In this document: positions 24,527 to 33,806 of the stretch, piece by piece
Position numbering within the stretch: the first letter of the stretch is position 1
How the letters are laid out: each line of letters begins with the position of its first letter
DNA from: Pseudidiomarina indica
GTDB taxonomy: Bacteria > Pseudomonadota > Gammaproteobacteria > Enterobacterales > Alteromonadaceae
NCBI RefSeq assembly: GCF_900104245.1
Contig: NZ_FMXN01000004.1
Coordinates: 1 to 64,000 of the forward strand
Direction: 5' to 3'
DNA: 64,000 nucleotides
The notes under the pieces: generated by a model
Told to the model about the DNA's origin: nothing
The model's input: the letters and a program-made list of their open reading frames with translations, nothing else
Databases searched by the model: none
Position numbers and translations under genes: made by a program

Positions 24527-25240
24527 CTATCTTGCTTGATGCTCATCCGCTGACTGTAAACGCCCGTCAAACAACTGAATGGTTCGTTCACACGCAGACG
24601 AAAGTCGCTCATCATGGGTGACTAATAACACCGCACACTGATATTCCACCTGAATTTTCCGAAATAGCTCAAACACCGTTGCGGCAGATTTTGAGTCGAG
24701 ATTCCCCGTTGGTTCATCCGCTAGAATCAATGCCGGCTTGGTGACTAACGCACGCGCCACGGCAACCCGTTGCTGCTGTCCGCCAGAGAGTTCATTAGGT
24801 CGACGCCCAGCCAGCTTTTCTAACCCCACTTGCGCTAGTAAATGACGGGCATAGTCGCGATCTTCAGCAGTCGGCTTGCCATGATTTAACATCAACGGCA
24901 TGAGCACGTTATCAAGCGCACTAAACGCCTGAATTAAATGGTGAAATTGAAACACGAAACCAATTTCACTGCCCCGCAGCTCGGTACGTTGCCGCTCCGT
25001 CATGGTGCTGGTTGCTTGCTGAAGTAAGTACAATTCCCCAGACGTTGGCTGGTCGAGCAACCCCATCACATTCAATAAGGTACTTTTTCCTGAACCCGAA
25101 GGCCCCACCAATGCCGCAAAATCATTGCTATCAAGCTGAAAGCTAATGTTGTGCAGCACATCGGTTTGGGTGGGTAGCCCCACTTGATACGACTTGCAAA
25201 TGCCGTCTAAACGGAGAATTTCTCGAACACCATTAGACAT
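24527..25240 (-). CDS. ABC transporter ATPase, MacB/LolD type
   Basis: 237-aa ATPase: Walker [17 protein letters not shown]-loop FVFQFHHLI, signature [15 protein letters not shown], Walker [13 protein letters not shown] and H-loop VTHDERL. The GNLD after Walker B is typical of the LolD/MacB/FtsE group, which drives FtsX-fold permeases. The start at 25240 has GAGG 9 nt upstream and overlaps the permease 3' end by 8 nt; an upstream TTG is not credible. Third gene of an adaptor-permease-ATPase operon. Confidence 0.9.
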   Translation of the reverse strand: MSNGVREILRLDGICKSYQVGLPTQTDVLHNISFQLDSNDFAALVGPSGSGKSTLLNVMGLLDQPTSGELYLLQQATSTMTERQRTELRGSEIGFVFQFHHLIQAFSALDNVLMPLMLNHGKPTAEDRDYARHLLAQVGLEKLAGRRPNELSGGQQQRVAVARALVTKPALILADEPTGNLDSKSAATVFELFRKIQVEYQCAVLLVTHDERLSSACERTIQLFDGRLQSADEHQAR

Positions 25241-26450
25241 AACGAATTGCCTCAACGGGGTCTAAATTAGCAGCTCGGCGAGCGGGCCACGCAGCAGCAC
25301 CTATTCCTGTGAGCACAGCGAGAGCGAGGGCGCCAACAATTAAACTAGGAGCAATCGGGATATAAAACAAACCCGGCCCAAACGCGTTGAAAACCCACAC
25401 CAAGGCGTAACTGACCCCTATGCCGGCCGTGGCCCCAAACAAGCCAAACAGTGCACCTTGCAGTAAAAAGATACGCAGAATTTGGTCCCGTCCAGCCCCC
25501 GTGGCGCGCAAAATACCAATTTCACGGGTACGCTGCACCACACTAACCGACAGCACACTGGCAATACCAAAAGCCACCGAGACCCCGACAAACACTTTAA
25601 TCATGTTGGTCGATAAACTTTGGGCGCTGAGCGCATTCATCAGCTGTGCGTTGGTGGCAATCCAGCTCTCCGCTTTTAATCCAGTCAAGCGGTGCATGAT
25701 TTGTGCAATGTCTTCGGCTTCGAAAATATCGGTCACGCGCAGATCAATGACAGTGGCACCCCCCACCAAATTGAGCAAGGGCTGAGCTTGTTTCAGATCC
25801 ATATAGATATAGCGCGCATCCAGCTCCCGCACGCCGAGTTCAAAAATACCCGCCACGTTCACCACCCGCGCATTGCCTTGCCCACTATCAAGACGTATTT
25901 TACCGCCTACTGATACTCCGAGCTCCTGCGCGAGCTGCGAGCCAATCAGCACATCATCGGCGCCAATACGCAGTTGCCCCGCTACCAAATAATCTTGCAG
26001 GGGAAGCAGTTGCTGGTAGCGCGGCCAATCAATGCCCACCAAGGCAACCGACTCAACCGCAGCCCCACGCTTCGCTAAAGCGGGCCCAGAAACCATGGGG
26101 GAGACCACGGTTAACTCGGTGCGTTGATCCAAAGCAACAATCAATTTTTGCCAGTTTTGAATACTGCGTAATCGTTGGGCGCGTTGGTCTTCCAATACCA
26201 CATGCAGGATTCCTGCCGGCATTGGCGCCACGCGGTTCATTTCATCAGGTTGCGATAAACGAATATGCGCCTGAGTACCTAAGGTGCGCTCAATGACGTT
26301 GGCTTGAAGCCCTTCAATCAAGGCCGTCACAAACACGATAACGGCCACACCAATGGCCACTCCCACGGTAATCAGCAATGTTTGGCCCCGACCATCTCGT
26401 AAAAACGCAATGGCCACGACCCAATCAGTCCACCACTTTTGCACGGACAC
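25233..26450 (-). CDS. FtsX/MacB-like ABC permease
   Basis: 405-aa permease with one N-terminal helix (about 20-42), a large periplasmic domain of ~220 residues, and three C-terminal helices. Before the first of these comes VVQRTREIGILRATGAGRDQI, the MacB/FtsX coupling helix. This four-helix layout marks mechanotransmission ABC systems that do not move substrate through the membrane but work on periplasmic partners. It begins with GTG, overlapping the adaptor gene by 26 nt. The partner TolC-like outer-membrane protein is not encoded nearby. Confidence 0.87.
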   Translation of the reverse strand: MSVQKWWTDWVVAIAFLRDGRGQTLLITVGVAIGVAVIVFVTALIEGLQANVIERTLGTQAHIRLSQPDEMNRVAPMPAGILHVVLEDQRAQRLRSIQNWQKLIVALDQRTELTVVSPMVSGPALAKRGAAVESVALVGIDWPRYQQLLPLQDYLVAGQLRIGADDVLIGSQLAQELGVSVGGKIRLDSGQGNARVVNVAGIFELGVRELDARYIYMDLKQAQPLLNLVGGATVIDLRVTDIFEAEDIAQIMHRLTGLKAESWIATNAQLMNALSAQSLSTNMIKVFVGVSVAFGIASVLSVSVVQRTREIGILRATGAGRDQILRIFLLQGALFGLFGATAGIGVSYALVWVFNAFGPGLFYIPIAPSLIVGALALAVLTGIGAAAWPARRAANLDPVEAIRYV

Positions 26451-27579
26451 GTTGCCCCTCTGTTGGCGTTGCTGGCATGGTCACTAGCACCTGATCGCCG
26501 AGTTGCAGCCCTTGGGTGACTTCACTATGGGTTAACCCTCGCACGCCAAGAGTAATCTCTTGTTGCTGCAAACGGCCTTGTTGGACTAACCAGACCCGGT
26601 CGGAATTGATTAAAGCTTCATTGGGAATGACCAAAGCCTGCTCGCGCCGCGCCACTTCAATGGTGACCGACACCGTCATATCTTGACGTAAAAATGGCAC
26701 CGATTGCGGCAGCGATAACCGTACTTCAACGGTGCCTCGGGTCGCATCAATGACAGGCGCAATATAGCTCACGGTCGCAGGAAATGGAGAATCTGGGTAG
26801 GCATCGGCAATCACCGTCGCCGCCTGACCAATGGCCAACTGGCTTAAGTGACGCTCATCAATATCAGTGCGGACTTCGATGGCGCCTGAGGCCGCCAACG
26901 TTAACAGCACCTGCCCCGGCTGAGCGATATCACCAACATCCACATGACGGGTCAGGATTAACCCATCTAAAGGGGCGACAATTTCAGTTTTTGCGAGTAG
27001 CGCCTGTGCAGCCGATAATTGCTCCTCCAGCACTTGCTGTTCCGTGCCACCCTCAGCTACAGCAGTCACTTGAACTTCGGCCCGCTCGACATTCAAGGCT
27101 GCCAGCCGAACGAGTTGTTCAGCCTGCTCATAATGCTCACGAGTAATCACCCCTTGCTCGACCAATTCGGCTCGGCGCTTTGCTTCACGCTGCGCCTGCG
27201 CGAGTTCCGTTTGAGCTTGCGCCAAATCAGCACGCGCTTGGGGCCGTGTGCGGTTCGTCAGCTCCACCAGCGCAACTTCAAGTTGGCGCACCTGCGCCAC
27301 GAGATCATCAGCGCGTAAGGTGAATAAAGGCTGCCCTTGGGTCACCGCATCGCCTTCATGCACCCAGCGATGCTTGACCACACCGGTCACTTCACTGCTA
27401 ATTTCAATGCGCGTATCCGCCGTGACCCGGCCGGCTGCCACCACCGACTGCACCAGCGGGGCTGACACCACGGGTTGAACCTTAACTTGGGGACCCTGCC
27501 ACCAGCGCAGCATGAGATAAATCATGATGATTGCGACGGTTAATGCCAATGCTATTTGCGTGCGGGAGAATCGTTGCAT
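26425..27579 (-). CDS. HlyD/RND-type periplasmic adaptor (MacA-like)
   Basis: 384-aa adaptor anchored by an N-terminal hydrophobic segment (ALALTVAIIMIYLMLRW). It has a lipoyl half-motif (ISSEVTGVVKHRWVHEGDAV), a long alpha-helical hairpin rich in Gln/Ala/Glu (about 95-190), the second lipoyl half (IVAPLDGLILTRHVDVGDI) and beta-barrel and membrane-proximal domains. It links an ABC permease to an outer-membrane channel. It is the first gene of the three-gene exporter operon. The substrate is not determined. Confidence 0.88.
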   Translation of the reverse strand: MQRFSRTQIALALTVAIIMIYLMLRWWQGPQVKVQPVVSAPLVQSVVAAGRVTADTRIEISSEVTGVVKHRWVHEGDAVTQGQPLFTLRADDLVAQVRQLEVALVELTNRTRPQARADLAQAQTELAQAQREAKRRAELVEQGVITREHYEQAEQLVRLAALNVERAEVQVTAVAEGGTEQQVLEEQLSAAQALLAKTEIVAPLDGLILTRHVDVGDIAQPGQVLLTLAASGAIEVRTDIDERHLSQLAIGQAATVIADAYPDSPFPATVSYIAPVIDATRGTVEVRLSLPQSVPFLRQDMTVSVTIEVARREQALVIPNEALINSDRVWLVQQGRLQQQEITLGVRGLTHSEVTQGLQLGDQVLVTMPATPTEGQRVRAKVVD

Positions 27580-27758
27580 CCGTACTCCAACTCAGGTCAT
27601 AACTCAGGGAATCACTGGTAACATCATACACGAATCACTTTGTAAACCTGCCTATTGGATAACAATTTTTTGCAAAGTTTGGGAATTCGATTGGGGGATT
27701 TTAAAGATTCAGCGTATAGTTAATAAACACCCTTCATAACAGTTGGAGTAAACAAGCA

Positions 27759-28388
27759 ATGCGGAGCGGAATCATTTTTACTATCGCAGTGGGGATTGCC
27801 ATTGTGGTAATTGGTCTGGTGTTTTACAACAAAGTTGCGGGCGGGCACCAACAAGAAGTTGTCTTAGCTGGCGCAGCCAATCAGGCCGACGGCGAGCACG
27901 CTTGTCTGCCGATGTTCCAACATCGACTGCGCGCGCTTCATACCAATACCGAACATGATCTCTGTGAGTTAACCGCAGGGAAGGTTGTGATGGTCGTCAA
28001 CACCGCCAGTCAGTGTGGCTACACCGGCCAGTTTGAAGGCCTCGAAGCACTGCACCAACAATACCAAGGCCAAGACTTTGTGATTCTCGGCTTTCCATCG
28101 GATAGCTTCCGACAGGAACACGATAGCGAAGAAGAAACGGCCACAGTTTGTTTTGTGAACTATGGGGTGACCTTTCCGATGATGGCAACGAGCAAAGTGA
28201 CTGGCACCGATGCCAACCCTATTTTCAAAGAACTGAGCGCCGCCACCAAGCAAGCGCCAGCATGGAATTTTCATAAATACATTGTGTCTGCTGACGGGCT
28301 GAAAATCACCAGCTTCCCAAGCAAAGTGGAGCCTCTCGATGACGCAATTACGCAGGTCATTCATGACTATTTGGAAGAAGCTCAATAA
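27759..28388 (+). CDS. Glutathione peroxidase-like redoxin, membrane-anchored, atypical
   Basis: 209-aa protein with an N-terminal membrane anchor (residues 5-23) and a glutathione-peroxidase fold. The peroxidatic Cys is at 86 (NTASQCGYTGQ), and the conserved Trp-Asn pair is in PAWNFHKY. The second conserved segment, usually GFPCNQF, reads GFPSDSF, so both the Cys and the tetrad Gln are missing. Extra cysteines occur at 49 and 69 before the domain. It is followed after 13 nt by a lipoprotein gene. Possibly a periplasmic thiol-dependent lipid peroxidase with altered chemistry; this is inference. Confidence 0.8.
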   Translation: MRSGIIFTIAVGIAIVVIGLVFYNKVAGGHQQEVVLAGAANQADGEHACLPMFQHRLRALHTNTEHDLCELTAGKVVMVVNTASQCGYTGQFEGLEALHQQYQGQDFVILGFPSDSFRQEHDSEEETATVCFVNYGVTFPMMATSKVTGTDANPIFKELSAATKQAPAWNFHKYIVSADGLKITSFPSKVEPLDDAITQVIHDYLEEAQ

Positions 28389-28401
28389 AGGAACTGTCGC
28401 C

Positions 28402-29316
28402 ATGCGTTTAAATACAATTGTTGTCTCTTTCGGTGCCGTGGTATTACTCACCGCCTGTGATAGTGCGCCGTCATCCAACACCATTAACTATCAATGTGGC
28501 GCGTTGTCTGTCGCCGCAGAATTTGCCGGGGCCGACGTCACCTTTCATTTAGGGAATCACACCACCCAACTCACGCAGGAAGTCAGTGCTTCGGGAGCGC
28601 GTTATCTCAATGCGGAACAAGAAATTGAGTTTTGGACCAAAGGCCAAGAGGCGCACCTGACCATTGCGGGACAAACCTATCCACTGTGTCTTGATGTGAC
28701 GGCATTACCACAACAGTTTAGTGCCCGTGGGAACGAGCCGTTCTGGTTGATTCAGCATCAGTCAGACAGCACCTCACTGCGCCAACCGAAAGGTGATCAG
28801 GACTTTGTGAATATCACGGTGACCGCGCAGGCGAAAAACCCCTCCCAGTGGCATCTGCAACTGGACGAGAATACCAAACTGGAGGTTGCCGCAGACCTTT
28901 GCCATGATTCTATGACCGGCATGCCCTACCCTTATACCGCCACGCTCACCATGGCTGGGCAAGCCATGCCAGGTTGTGCCGGGGAGCCGCACCGTTTGAT
29001 TACCGGCGCCTTATGGGAAATGCATGCTAGTGGTTTAGAAACCGCCCCTTCCATTCAGTTTACGGAAGATGGCACGGTATTCGGCTACAGTGGTTGTAAC
29101 CGTTTTAATGGCGGCTATGAGTTAACCGGTGAAGGCTTGCGCTTCAAGCCCCTCGCAGCAACTCGAATGATGTGCAGCGAACCGCAAATGGAAATTGAGC
29201 AACAGGTGTTTCAGGCGTTGGAACAAGTCACTCTATTTGATGTTGGAACGGAAGATAACACGTTACAACTTAAAGCAAATGACACCACAGTATTACGCTT
29301 CGTCAAAACACTCTAA
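28402..29316 (+). CDS. Lipoprotein with MliC-like, COG3650-like and META domains
   Basis: 304-aa lipoprotein (lipobox LLTAC, Cys19). After the anchor comes a MliC-like lysozyme-inhibitor domain (INYQCGALS, SGARYLNAEQEIEFWTKGQEA). A domain with ARGNEPFWLIQ typical of COG3650 follows, and then a C-terminal META/HslJ domain (ITGALWEM, SIQFTEDGTVFGYSGCNRFNG, AATRMMCSE). This three-part order suggests an envelope protein that combines lysozyme resistance with an HslJ-type stress role. The frame opens upstream, but 28402 is the start that gives the lipoprotein signal. Confidence 0.8.
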   Translation: MRLNTIVVSFGAVVLLTACDSAPSSNTINYQCGALSVAAEFAGADVTFHLGNHTTQLTQEVSASGARYLNAEQEIEFWTKGQEAHLTIAGQTYPLCLDVTALPQQFSARGNEPFWLIQHQSDSTSLRQPKGDQDFVNITVTAQAKNPSQWHLQLDENTKLEVAADLCHDSMTGMPYPYTATLTMAGQAMPGCAGEPHRLITGALWEMHASGLETAPSIQFTEDGTVFGYSGCNRFNGGYELTGEGLRFKPLAATRMMCSEPQMEIEQQVFQALEQVTLFDVGTEDNTLQLKANDTTVLRFVKTL

Positions 29317-29344
29317 CAGGTCATTGCAGCACCACGAGGGCGGC

Positions 29345-30028
29345 TTAGGCCGCCACGTGGGTATCATAATAATCGAGGAGCAGTTGCTGTGCGTGCTGCA
29401 ACGGCTGAGTGGCAGCGATAATGGCTGCCGCGTGCGTTGCTAGCAATTCCATCATCACTTCATTATCTTCACGACCTTGCCAAGTTTTTTCATAAGTTCC
29501 TTGGCGATAGCCCCGCAATTGCCGCAAATTATTTAGGGCGTTCTTGCCGATATAAGTTAAATACACGGTATTAGCATCACCATATGCCTGCACCAGCGCT
29601 GCCATCAGGGTGGCAAATAAGCGTTCCCCACAGCGCAGCGGTTTATTTGCATCGCCATCTTGGGCCAACGCAACCACCAAATCTTTCCCATCTGCGACTG
29701 ATACCCCAGCGTTCACACCCGATAGAATCAGCTGCGCCACCTCTTCCGCTGCTTGGTCACGAGTACGTCCTTGCTGACAGACATTTTCCACGGCATCAGA
29801 AATGGCAAAATGCAGAATATCGATTAATTCCATATTGGCTTGCGCCCAATCTGCAGCTTGCTTTTTCCACCACTTGTACGCGGTATGCTCAAAGTATTCG
29901 CCAAGTTCCACCAAAATGGCTTTTACATCATCACGTTTTACTTGGGGATTTTCGGGATAAGCAGGATCAATCACTTGGTTAAACGCAATTTGCATCTCGA
30001 CCAATTGTTTCGCTTGTTCGGGGGTCAT
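29345..30028 (-). CDS. Dimeric (all-alpha) dUTP diphosphatase
   Basis: 227-aa protein of the dUTPase-2/MazG-like all-alpha NTP pyrophosphatase group. The metal-binding motifs are visible in VELGEYFEHTAYKWWK (E-x-x-E-H-T pattern) and NMELIDILHFAISDAVE (ExxxD). The C-terminal NTVYLTYIGKNALNNLRQLRGYRQGTY matches bacterial/phage dimeric dUTPases. It hydrolyses dUTP to dUMP, keeping uracil out of DNA. The ATG at 30028 has AGGA 6 nt upstream; ATG 30049 lacks one. Confidence 0.83.
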   Translation of the reverse strand: MTPEQAKQLVEMQIAFNQVIDPAYPENPQVKRDDVKAILVELGEYFEHTAYKWWKKQAADWAQANMELIDILHFAISDAVENVCQQGRTRDQAAEEVAQLILSGVNAGVSVADGKDLVVALAQDGDANKPLRCGERLFATLMAALVQAYGDANTVYLTYIGKNALNNLRQLRGYRQGTYEKTWQGREDNEVMMELLATHAAAIIAATQPLQHAQQLLLDYYDTHVAA

Positions 30029-30078
30029 AGCATTCCTATCTGGCTTCATGGTGATACGGCAAGGTTACCATTGAACCG

Positions 30079-30690
30079 TTAGTCGGAAAAGGGAAAGCGT
30101 TGAAAGTGCACAGCCTGAGTTAATGGCGCTGCACTATAGCAACACAGCATCAAGTCCTCGACTCGTAAGTGCATGGCGCGACTGGGATAATCGCCCAGCG
30201 GTTGTTTTAAGGTGCGTAGCAACAGTCCTTGCTCCGCCTTGGTCACCGCTTCTGCTAACGTCCAACGCTGATAAAATTGGGGCCAATCGGTGCCGTCAAT
30301 ACCGGCAAAAAAGCCCTGCTGATAAGTCGTTGCCATCTCCACCAAACGCCGCCGTGGCTTGATGGGTTCAATATCAACCCCCACCACCTGCTGTGGGCTG
30401 GCAGCAACAAACACGGCGCCTTTGGTGTGGCTAATCGAACAATGCCACGACAATCCACCCACCGTAAGTTGTGGTGCACCATTTTCTTGACGAGTGATTG
30501 CAACGGCACCGCCAGCGCAATGCCATTGTCGCGCCACCAGTAGGCGCAATAAACCACGTCCAGCTAAAAACTGCTGCTGGCGACTGGGTTGGGAATACGA
30601 CAACGCAGTCTGCCGTTCCGCCTCCGTCAACCACTCAGCCAAAGCCGGTATTAGCTGCTCAAAGTCGGTCGCATAAGCGGCTGCAATCAT
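30079..30690 (-). CDS. 4'-phosphopantetheinyl transferase (Sfp-like)
   Basis: 203-aa protein with the Sfp-family signatures: SISHTKGAVFVAAS, VGVDIEPIKPRRR (metal-binding Asp and Glu) and FYQRWTLAEAVTKAEQ (WxxxEAxxK). It transfers phosphopantetheine from CoA to a carrier-protein Ser. The window contains no NRPS/PKS or other carrier protein, so its client lies elsewhere. The frame begins with a TTG at 30699, but ATG 30690 is the likelier start; neither has a strong ribosome-binding site. It follows the peroxiredoxin gene by 12 nt. Confidence 0.85.
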   Translation of the reverse strand: MIAAAYATDFEQLIPALAEWLTEAERQTALSYSQPSRQQQFLAGRGLLRLLVARQWHCAGGAVAITRQENGAPQLTVGGLSWHCSISHTKGAVFVAASPQQVVGVDIEPIKPRRRLVEMATTYQQGFFAGIDGTDWPQFYQRWTLAEAVTKAEQGLLLRTLKQPLGDYPSRAMHLRVEDLMLCCYSAAPLTQAVHFQRFPFSD

Positions 30691-30702
30691 GGACGGCAAA
30701 AC

Positions 30703-31335
30703 TTACTTCGAGACATTGGTATAGCGCAAATAGGGCTTCACCGTCTTAAAGCCTTGTGGAAATTTTTCCTCGGCAGCTTCTGATGACACACTCGGAGGGA
30801 TAATAACATCACCGCCTACTTGCCAATCAGCGGGACAGGCCACTCCGTATTGATCGCCGGTTTGCAACGCATCAATCACCCGAAGAATTTCAGTGAAGTT
30901 CCGCCCCACACTCATGGGATAAGTCATCATGAGCCGCACCTTAAGATTCGGATCAATAATAAACACGGTCCGTACCGTGGCGGTTTCACTGGCATTGGGG
31001 TGAATCATATCGTACAGCTTCGCAACTTTAAGCTCGCTGTCGGCAACAATAGGAAACTGCACCTGAGTATTTTGCGTTTCATTAATGTCGTTAATCCAGC
31101 CTAAATGCTGTTCCACGCTTTCCGTCGACAACCCTAAGCACTTCACTTGGCGACGTTCAAATTCTGCTGCTAATTGTGCGGTACGCCCCATTTCAGTGGT
31201 GCACACCGGCGTGTAATCCGCTGGATGACTAAAAAAGAAGACCCAAGAGCCTTTGGCCCAAGCATGAAAATCAATATTTCCTTGCGTGGTGGCAATTTCA
31301 AAATTCGGGGCGATATCGCCAATACGTACACTCAT
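30703..31335 (-). CDS. 1-Cys peroxiredoxin (Prx6 group)
   Basis: 210-aa peroxiredoxin with the peroxidatic Cys in HPADYTPVCTTEMG and the Prx6-type C-terminal extension (YPMSVGRNFTEILRVIDALQ, CPADWQVGGDVIIPP). It reduces peroxides, using a thiol partner. The start at 31335 has GGAGG with ideal spacing; the frame continues upstream 21 codons without support. It lies downstream of yeiH in the leftward sulfur/redox cluster, with an 88-nt gap, and may have its own promoter. Confidence 0.92.
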   Translation of the reverse strand: MSVRIGDIAPNFEIATTQGNIDFHAWAKGSWVFFFSHPADYTPVCTTEMGRTAQLAAEFERRQVKCLGLSTESVEQHLGWINDINETQNTQVQFPIVADSELKVAKLYDMIHPNASETATVRTVFIIDPNLKVRLMMTYPMSVGRNFTEILRVIDALQTGDQYGVACPADWQVGGDVIIPPSVSSEAAEEKFPQGFKTVKPYLRYTNVSK

Positions 31336-31423
31336 CTTAACCTCCACAATGACACCTAGTGCGTCGTTGATCCTGCGCAGATTTTGCCGCTTGCGCAAGA
31401 CGATTTTTATCTAACTTATAGCG

Positions 31424-32371
31424 TTAAACTTTAGCAGCGTACAGTAACCAACCCAATGTGAATGTCGCAATCACCACCCACAAGGAGAGTGCTAGCACCA
31501 AGGGTCGCCAACCTGCGGCACGCAACCGTGCCCAAGTAATGCTGGCACCGACTAAGTATAAACAAAACACCAGCAATTGTTTTGCAGCACCGAATATCGT
31601 CTGATACACCGAGTCAAATTGAGGCATGATATAAGCACAAGCCATGGCCAAAATGTAACCAACAATAAACAGCGGTACCGTAAGCTTACGAGTGGTTGCG
31701 ACACCATGATGCCACTGATAAATCCATGCTGTCACCAGCGCTAACGGAATAATCCATAACGCACGCGCAAGTTTGAGGGTGGTGGCTGTTTGCAAGGCTT
31801 CATCACCATACGCTTGCGCGGCTCCCACCACCGAGCTGGTGTCGTGAATAGCTATAGCGGCCCAGGCGCCAAAGGTTGATTGGTCCAGCTGTAACAGGTG
31901 GCCAAGCCACGGGAACACTAATAAAGCGATGGCGTTTAAAGTAAAAATACAGGCCAGTGCCAGCGCCATTTGGTCATTACGGGCATGCATGGCAGGTGCT
32001 ACGGCCGCAATAGCGCTGCCCCCACAAATGGCCGTGCCCGAACCAATCAAATGGCTGGTGACGCCATCCACACGCAACCAGCGACCACCGACTAAGGCCA
32101 GTAACAAGGTCACGCCAATGCTCACCACCATGATACCAAAATAACTATGCGTCACTTGCCAGGCGACTTCTAGCTGTACGCCGAAGCCTAGCCCAACAAT
32201 GGCCAACGCCAGTAAGCGCTTCACCCAAACCGCTGGCTGAGCATAATGCGGCAAGCCAATCCCATTGACCACCAGCGCCCCCAATACGAGCGCCAATGGC
32301 GCACTCACCCATGGCGTGAACGTCAGCAGGGCAACACCCCAAAAGACAATAGAAGGCAATAACTTTGGCAT
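31424..32371 (-). CDS. YeiH/YadS-family putative sulfate exporter (UPF0324)
   Basis: 315-aa integral membrane protein with about ten hydrophobic segments and the family-specific stretches SGTAICGGSAIAAVAP and AIHDTSSVVGAAQAYG. Members of this family are proposed to export sulfite or sulfate. Here it starts 24 nt after a persulfide-dioxygenase-type gene, a placement that fits removal of the sulfite this enzyme produces. Function is by context and family. Confidence 0.83.
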   Translation of the reverse strand: MPKLLPSIVFWGVALLTFTPWVSAPLALVLGALVVNGIGLPHYAQPAVWVKRLLALAIVGLGFGVQLEVAWQVTHSYFGIMVVSIGVTLLLALVGGRWLRVDGVTSHLIGSGTAICGGSAIAAVAPAMHARNDQMALALACIFTLNAIALLVFPWLGHLLQLDQSTFGAWAAIAIHDTSSVVGAAQAYGDEALQTATTLKLARALWIIPLALVTAWIYQWHHGVATTRKLTVPLFIVGYILAMACAYIMPQFDSVYQTIFGAAKQLLVFCLYLVGASITWARLRAAGWRPLVLALSLWVVIATFTLGWLLYAAKV

Positions 32372-32395
32372 AAAGACTCGCTGATTCGCTCGGTG

Positions 32396-33262
32396 TTATA
32401 ATCGATTAATGGGCAGCTTTAGGTAAATCTGACCATCCGCTGCTGGAGGTGGAAAATGCCCTGCTCTGATATTGACTTGAATGGCCGGCAAAATCAGCCT
32501 TGGCATAGTTAAGGTGGCATCACGAGCATTACGCATGGCCACAAACTCCTGTTGTGAGATGCCTGTTTTTACATGGATATTCTGGTCTCGCTGAGCCGCC
32601 ACGGTGGTTTGATACTGGTAATCACGATGAGCCGGCGGGTAATCATGACAAATATAAATCTCGGTAGCGGACGGCAACGCCAATATCTGCTGGATCGATT
32701 GATACAAGGTGGCAGCATCACCCCCAGGAAAATCGCAACGCGCCGTACCAACATCAGGCATAAAGAGCGTATCTCCCACGAATACAAGCTGTTCATTCAC
32801 GACAAAACAGACATCTGCCGGGGTATGCCCTGGGGTATGCATCACCCTAAACGTCATCAGACCAACCTGAAACACTTCACCGTCGGTAAATAAATGATCA
32901 AACTGATGACCGTTGGGTAAGAACTCTTTTTCTAACCCGTACACCTCTTTGAAAATGGCTTGCACCTGACGAATATTCTCACCAATACCGAGCTTGCCAC
33001 CTACCTCTGCCTGCATGAAAGGTGCGGCCGATAAATGATCCGCATGAGCATGGGTTTCTAAAATCCATGCCACCTTTAACTGCTGCTGGCGGATGAAGTC
33101 CACCAGCCGTTGCGCACCCGCCGTGCTGGTACGTCCCGACTTATAGTCAAAGTCTAAAACAGGGTCGATCACCACCGCGTCCTTCTGCGTAGGCTCATAC
33201 ACCACATAACTAAAGGTTTCGCTGTCGGCGTCTAAAAATGCTGCTACCTGGATGGCTGTCAT
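32396..33262 (-). CDS. Metallo-beta-lactamase-fold persulfide dioxygenase-like hydrolase (Blh type)
   Basis: 288-aa MBL-fold protein with the metal motifs THAHADHL, HTPGHTPADV, VGDTLFMPDVGTARCDFPGG (Asp) and ICHDYPP. The mono-iron pattern and the GTARCDFPGGD segment are those of ETHE1/Blh persulfide dioxygenases, which oxidise glutathione persulfide to sulfite. Blh proteins act in sulfide detoxification. Upstream is a RegB/RegA-type pair (16-nt gap) and downstream a putative sulfite/sulfate exporter. No rhodanese domain is attached. Confidence 0.87.
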   Translation of the reverse strand: MTAIQVAAFLDADSETFSYVVYEPTQKDAVVIDPVLDFDYKSGRTSTAGAQRLVDFIRQQQLKVAWILETHAHADHLSAAPFMQAEVGGKLGIGENIRQVQAIFKEVYGLEKEFLPNGHQFDHLFTDGEVFQVGLMTFRVMHTPGHTPADVCFVVNEQLVFVGDTLFMPDVGTARCDFPGGDAATLYQSIQQILALPSATEIYICHDYPPAHRDYQYQTTVAAQRDQNIHVKTGISQQEFVAMRNARDATLTMPRLILPAIQVNIRAGHFPPPAADGQIYLKLPINRL

Positions 33263-33278
33263 AACACCCTCATTGATA

Positions 33279-33806
33279 TTATTGTTTGATCGGGGAATGT
33301 TTGCTCAGTTTACGCTGCAATGTGCGACGATGCATCCCTAAAGCCCGCGCGGTCGCTGAGATATTTCCCTCATGCGCCTGCATGACTCGCTGTATATGTT
33401 CCCATTCCAACTGAGCCGGAGTGAGTGGGTGCTCACTTACAGTAGGTATTTCCGTCTCATCCACGGCAAGACTTTGCAATAAAACCGATGTTTGAATGGG
33501 TTTGGCTAAGTAATCCGTCGCACCGGCTTTAATGGCAGCAACAGAGGTAGCGATACTGGCATAGCCCGTTAAAATCACTAAATTTGCTGGATTAAACCGC
33601 TGTTTCAACGGTTTAATTAGATCTAAACCGTTGTAATCACCAAATTTGAGGTCTAATAGAATATGATCTATCTGATTCAGAGCGAGCTGCTCCAGCTCTC
33701 CCGGAGTGGCCGCAGTATACACCCGATATCCTGAGCGCTCTAAGCGTTGGCTTAGCGCCAGCAACAGTTGAATATCGTCATCAATGATTAATACCGACTC
33801 AGTCAT
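33279..33806 (-). CDS. RegA/PrrA/ActR-type response regulator
   Basis: 175-aa regulator: receiver domain (phospho-acceptor Asp in HILLDLKFGD, Lys in YLAKPI) joined to a short C-terminal Fis-type helix-turn-helix (GNISATARALGMHRRTLQRK). This compact form without a sigma-54 AAA domain is characteristic of RegA/PrrA, which control redox-responsive energy metabolism. It overlaps its kinase gene by 8 nt. The neighbouring sulfur genes are the likely targets. Confidence 0.9.
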   Translation of the reverse strand: MTESVLIIDDDIQLLLALSQRLERSGYRVYTAATPGELEQLALNQIDHILLDLKFGDYNGLDLIKPLKQRFNPANLVILTGYASIATSVAAIKAGATDYLAKPIQTSVLLQSLAVDETEIPTVSEHPLTPAQLEWEHIQRVMQAHEGNISATARALGMHRRTLQRKLSKHSPIKQ

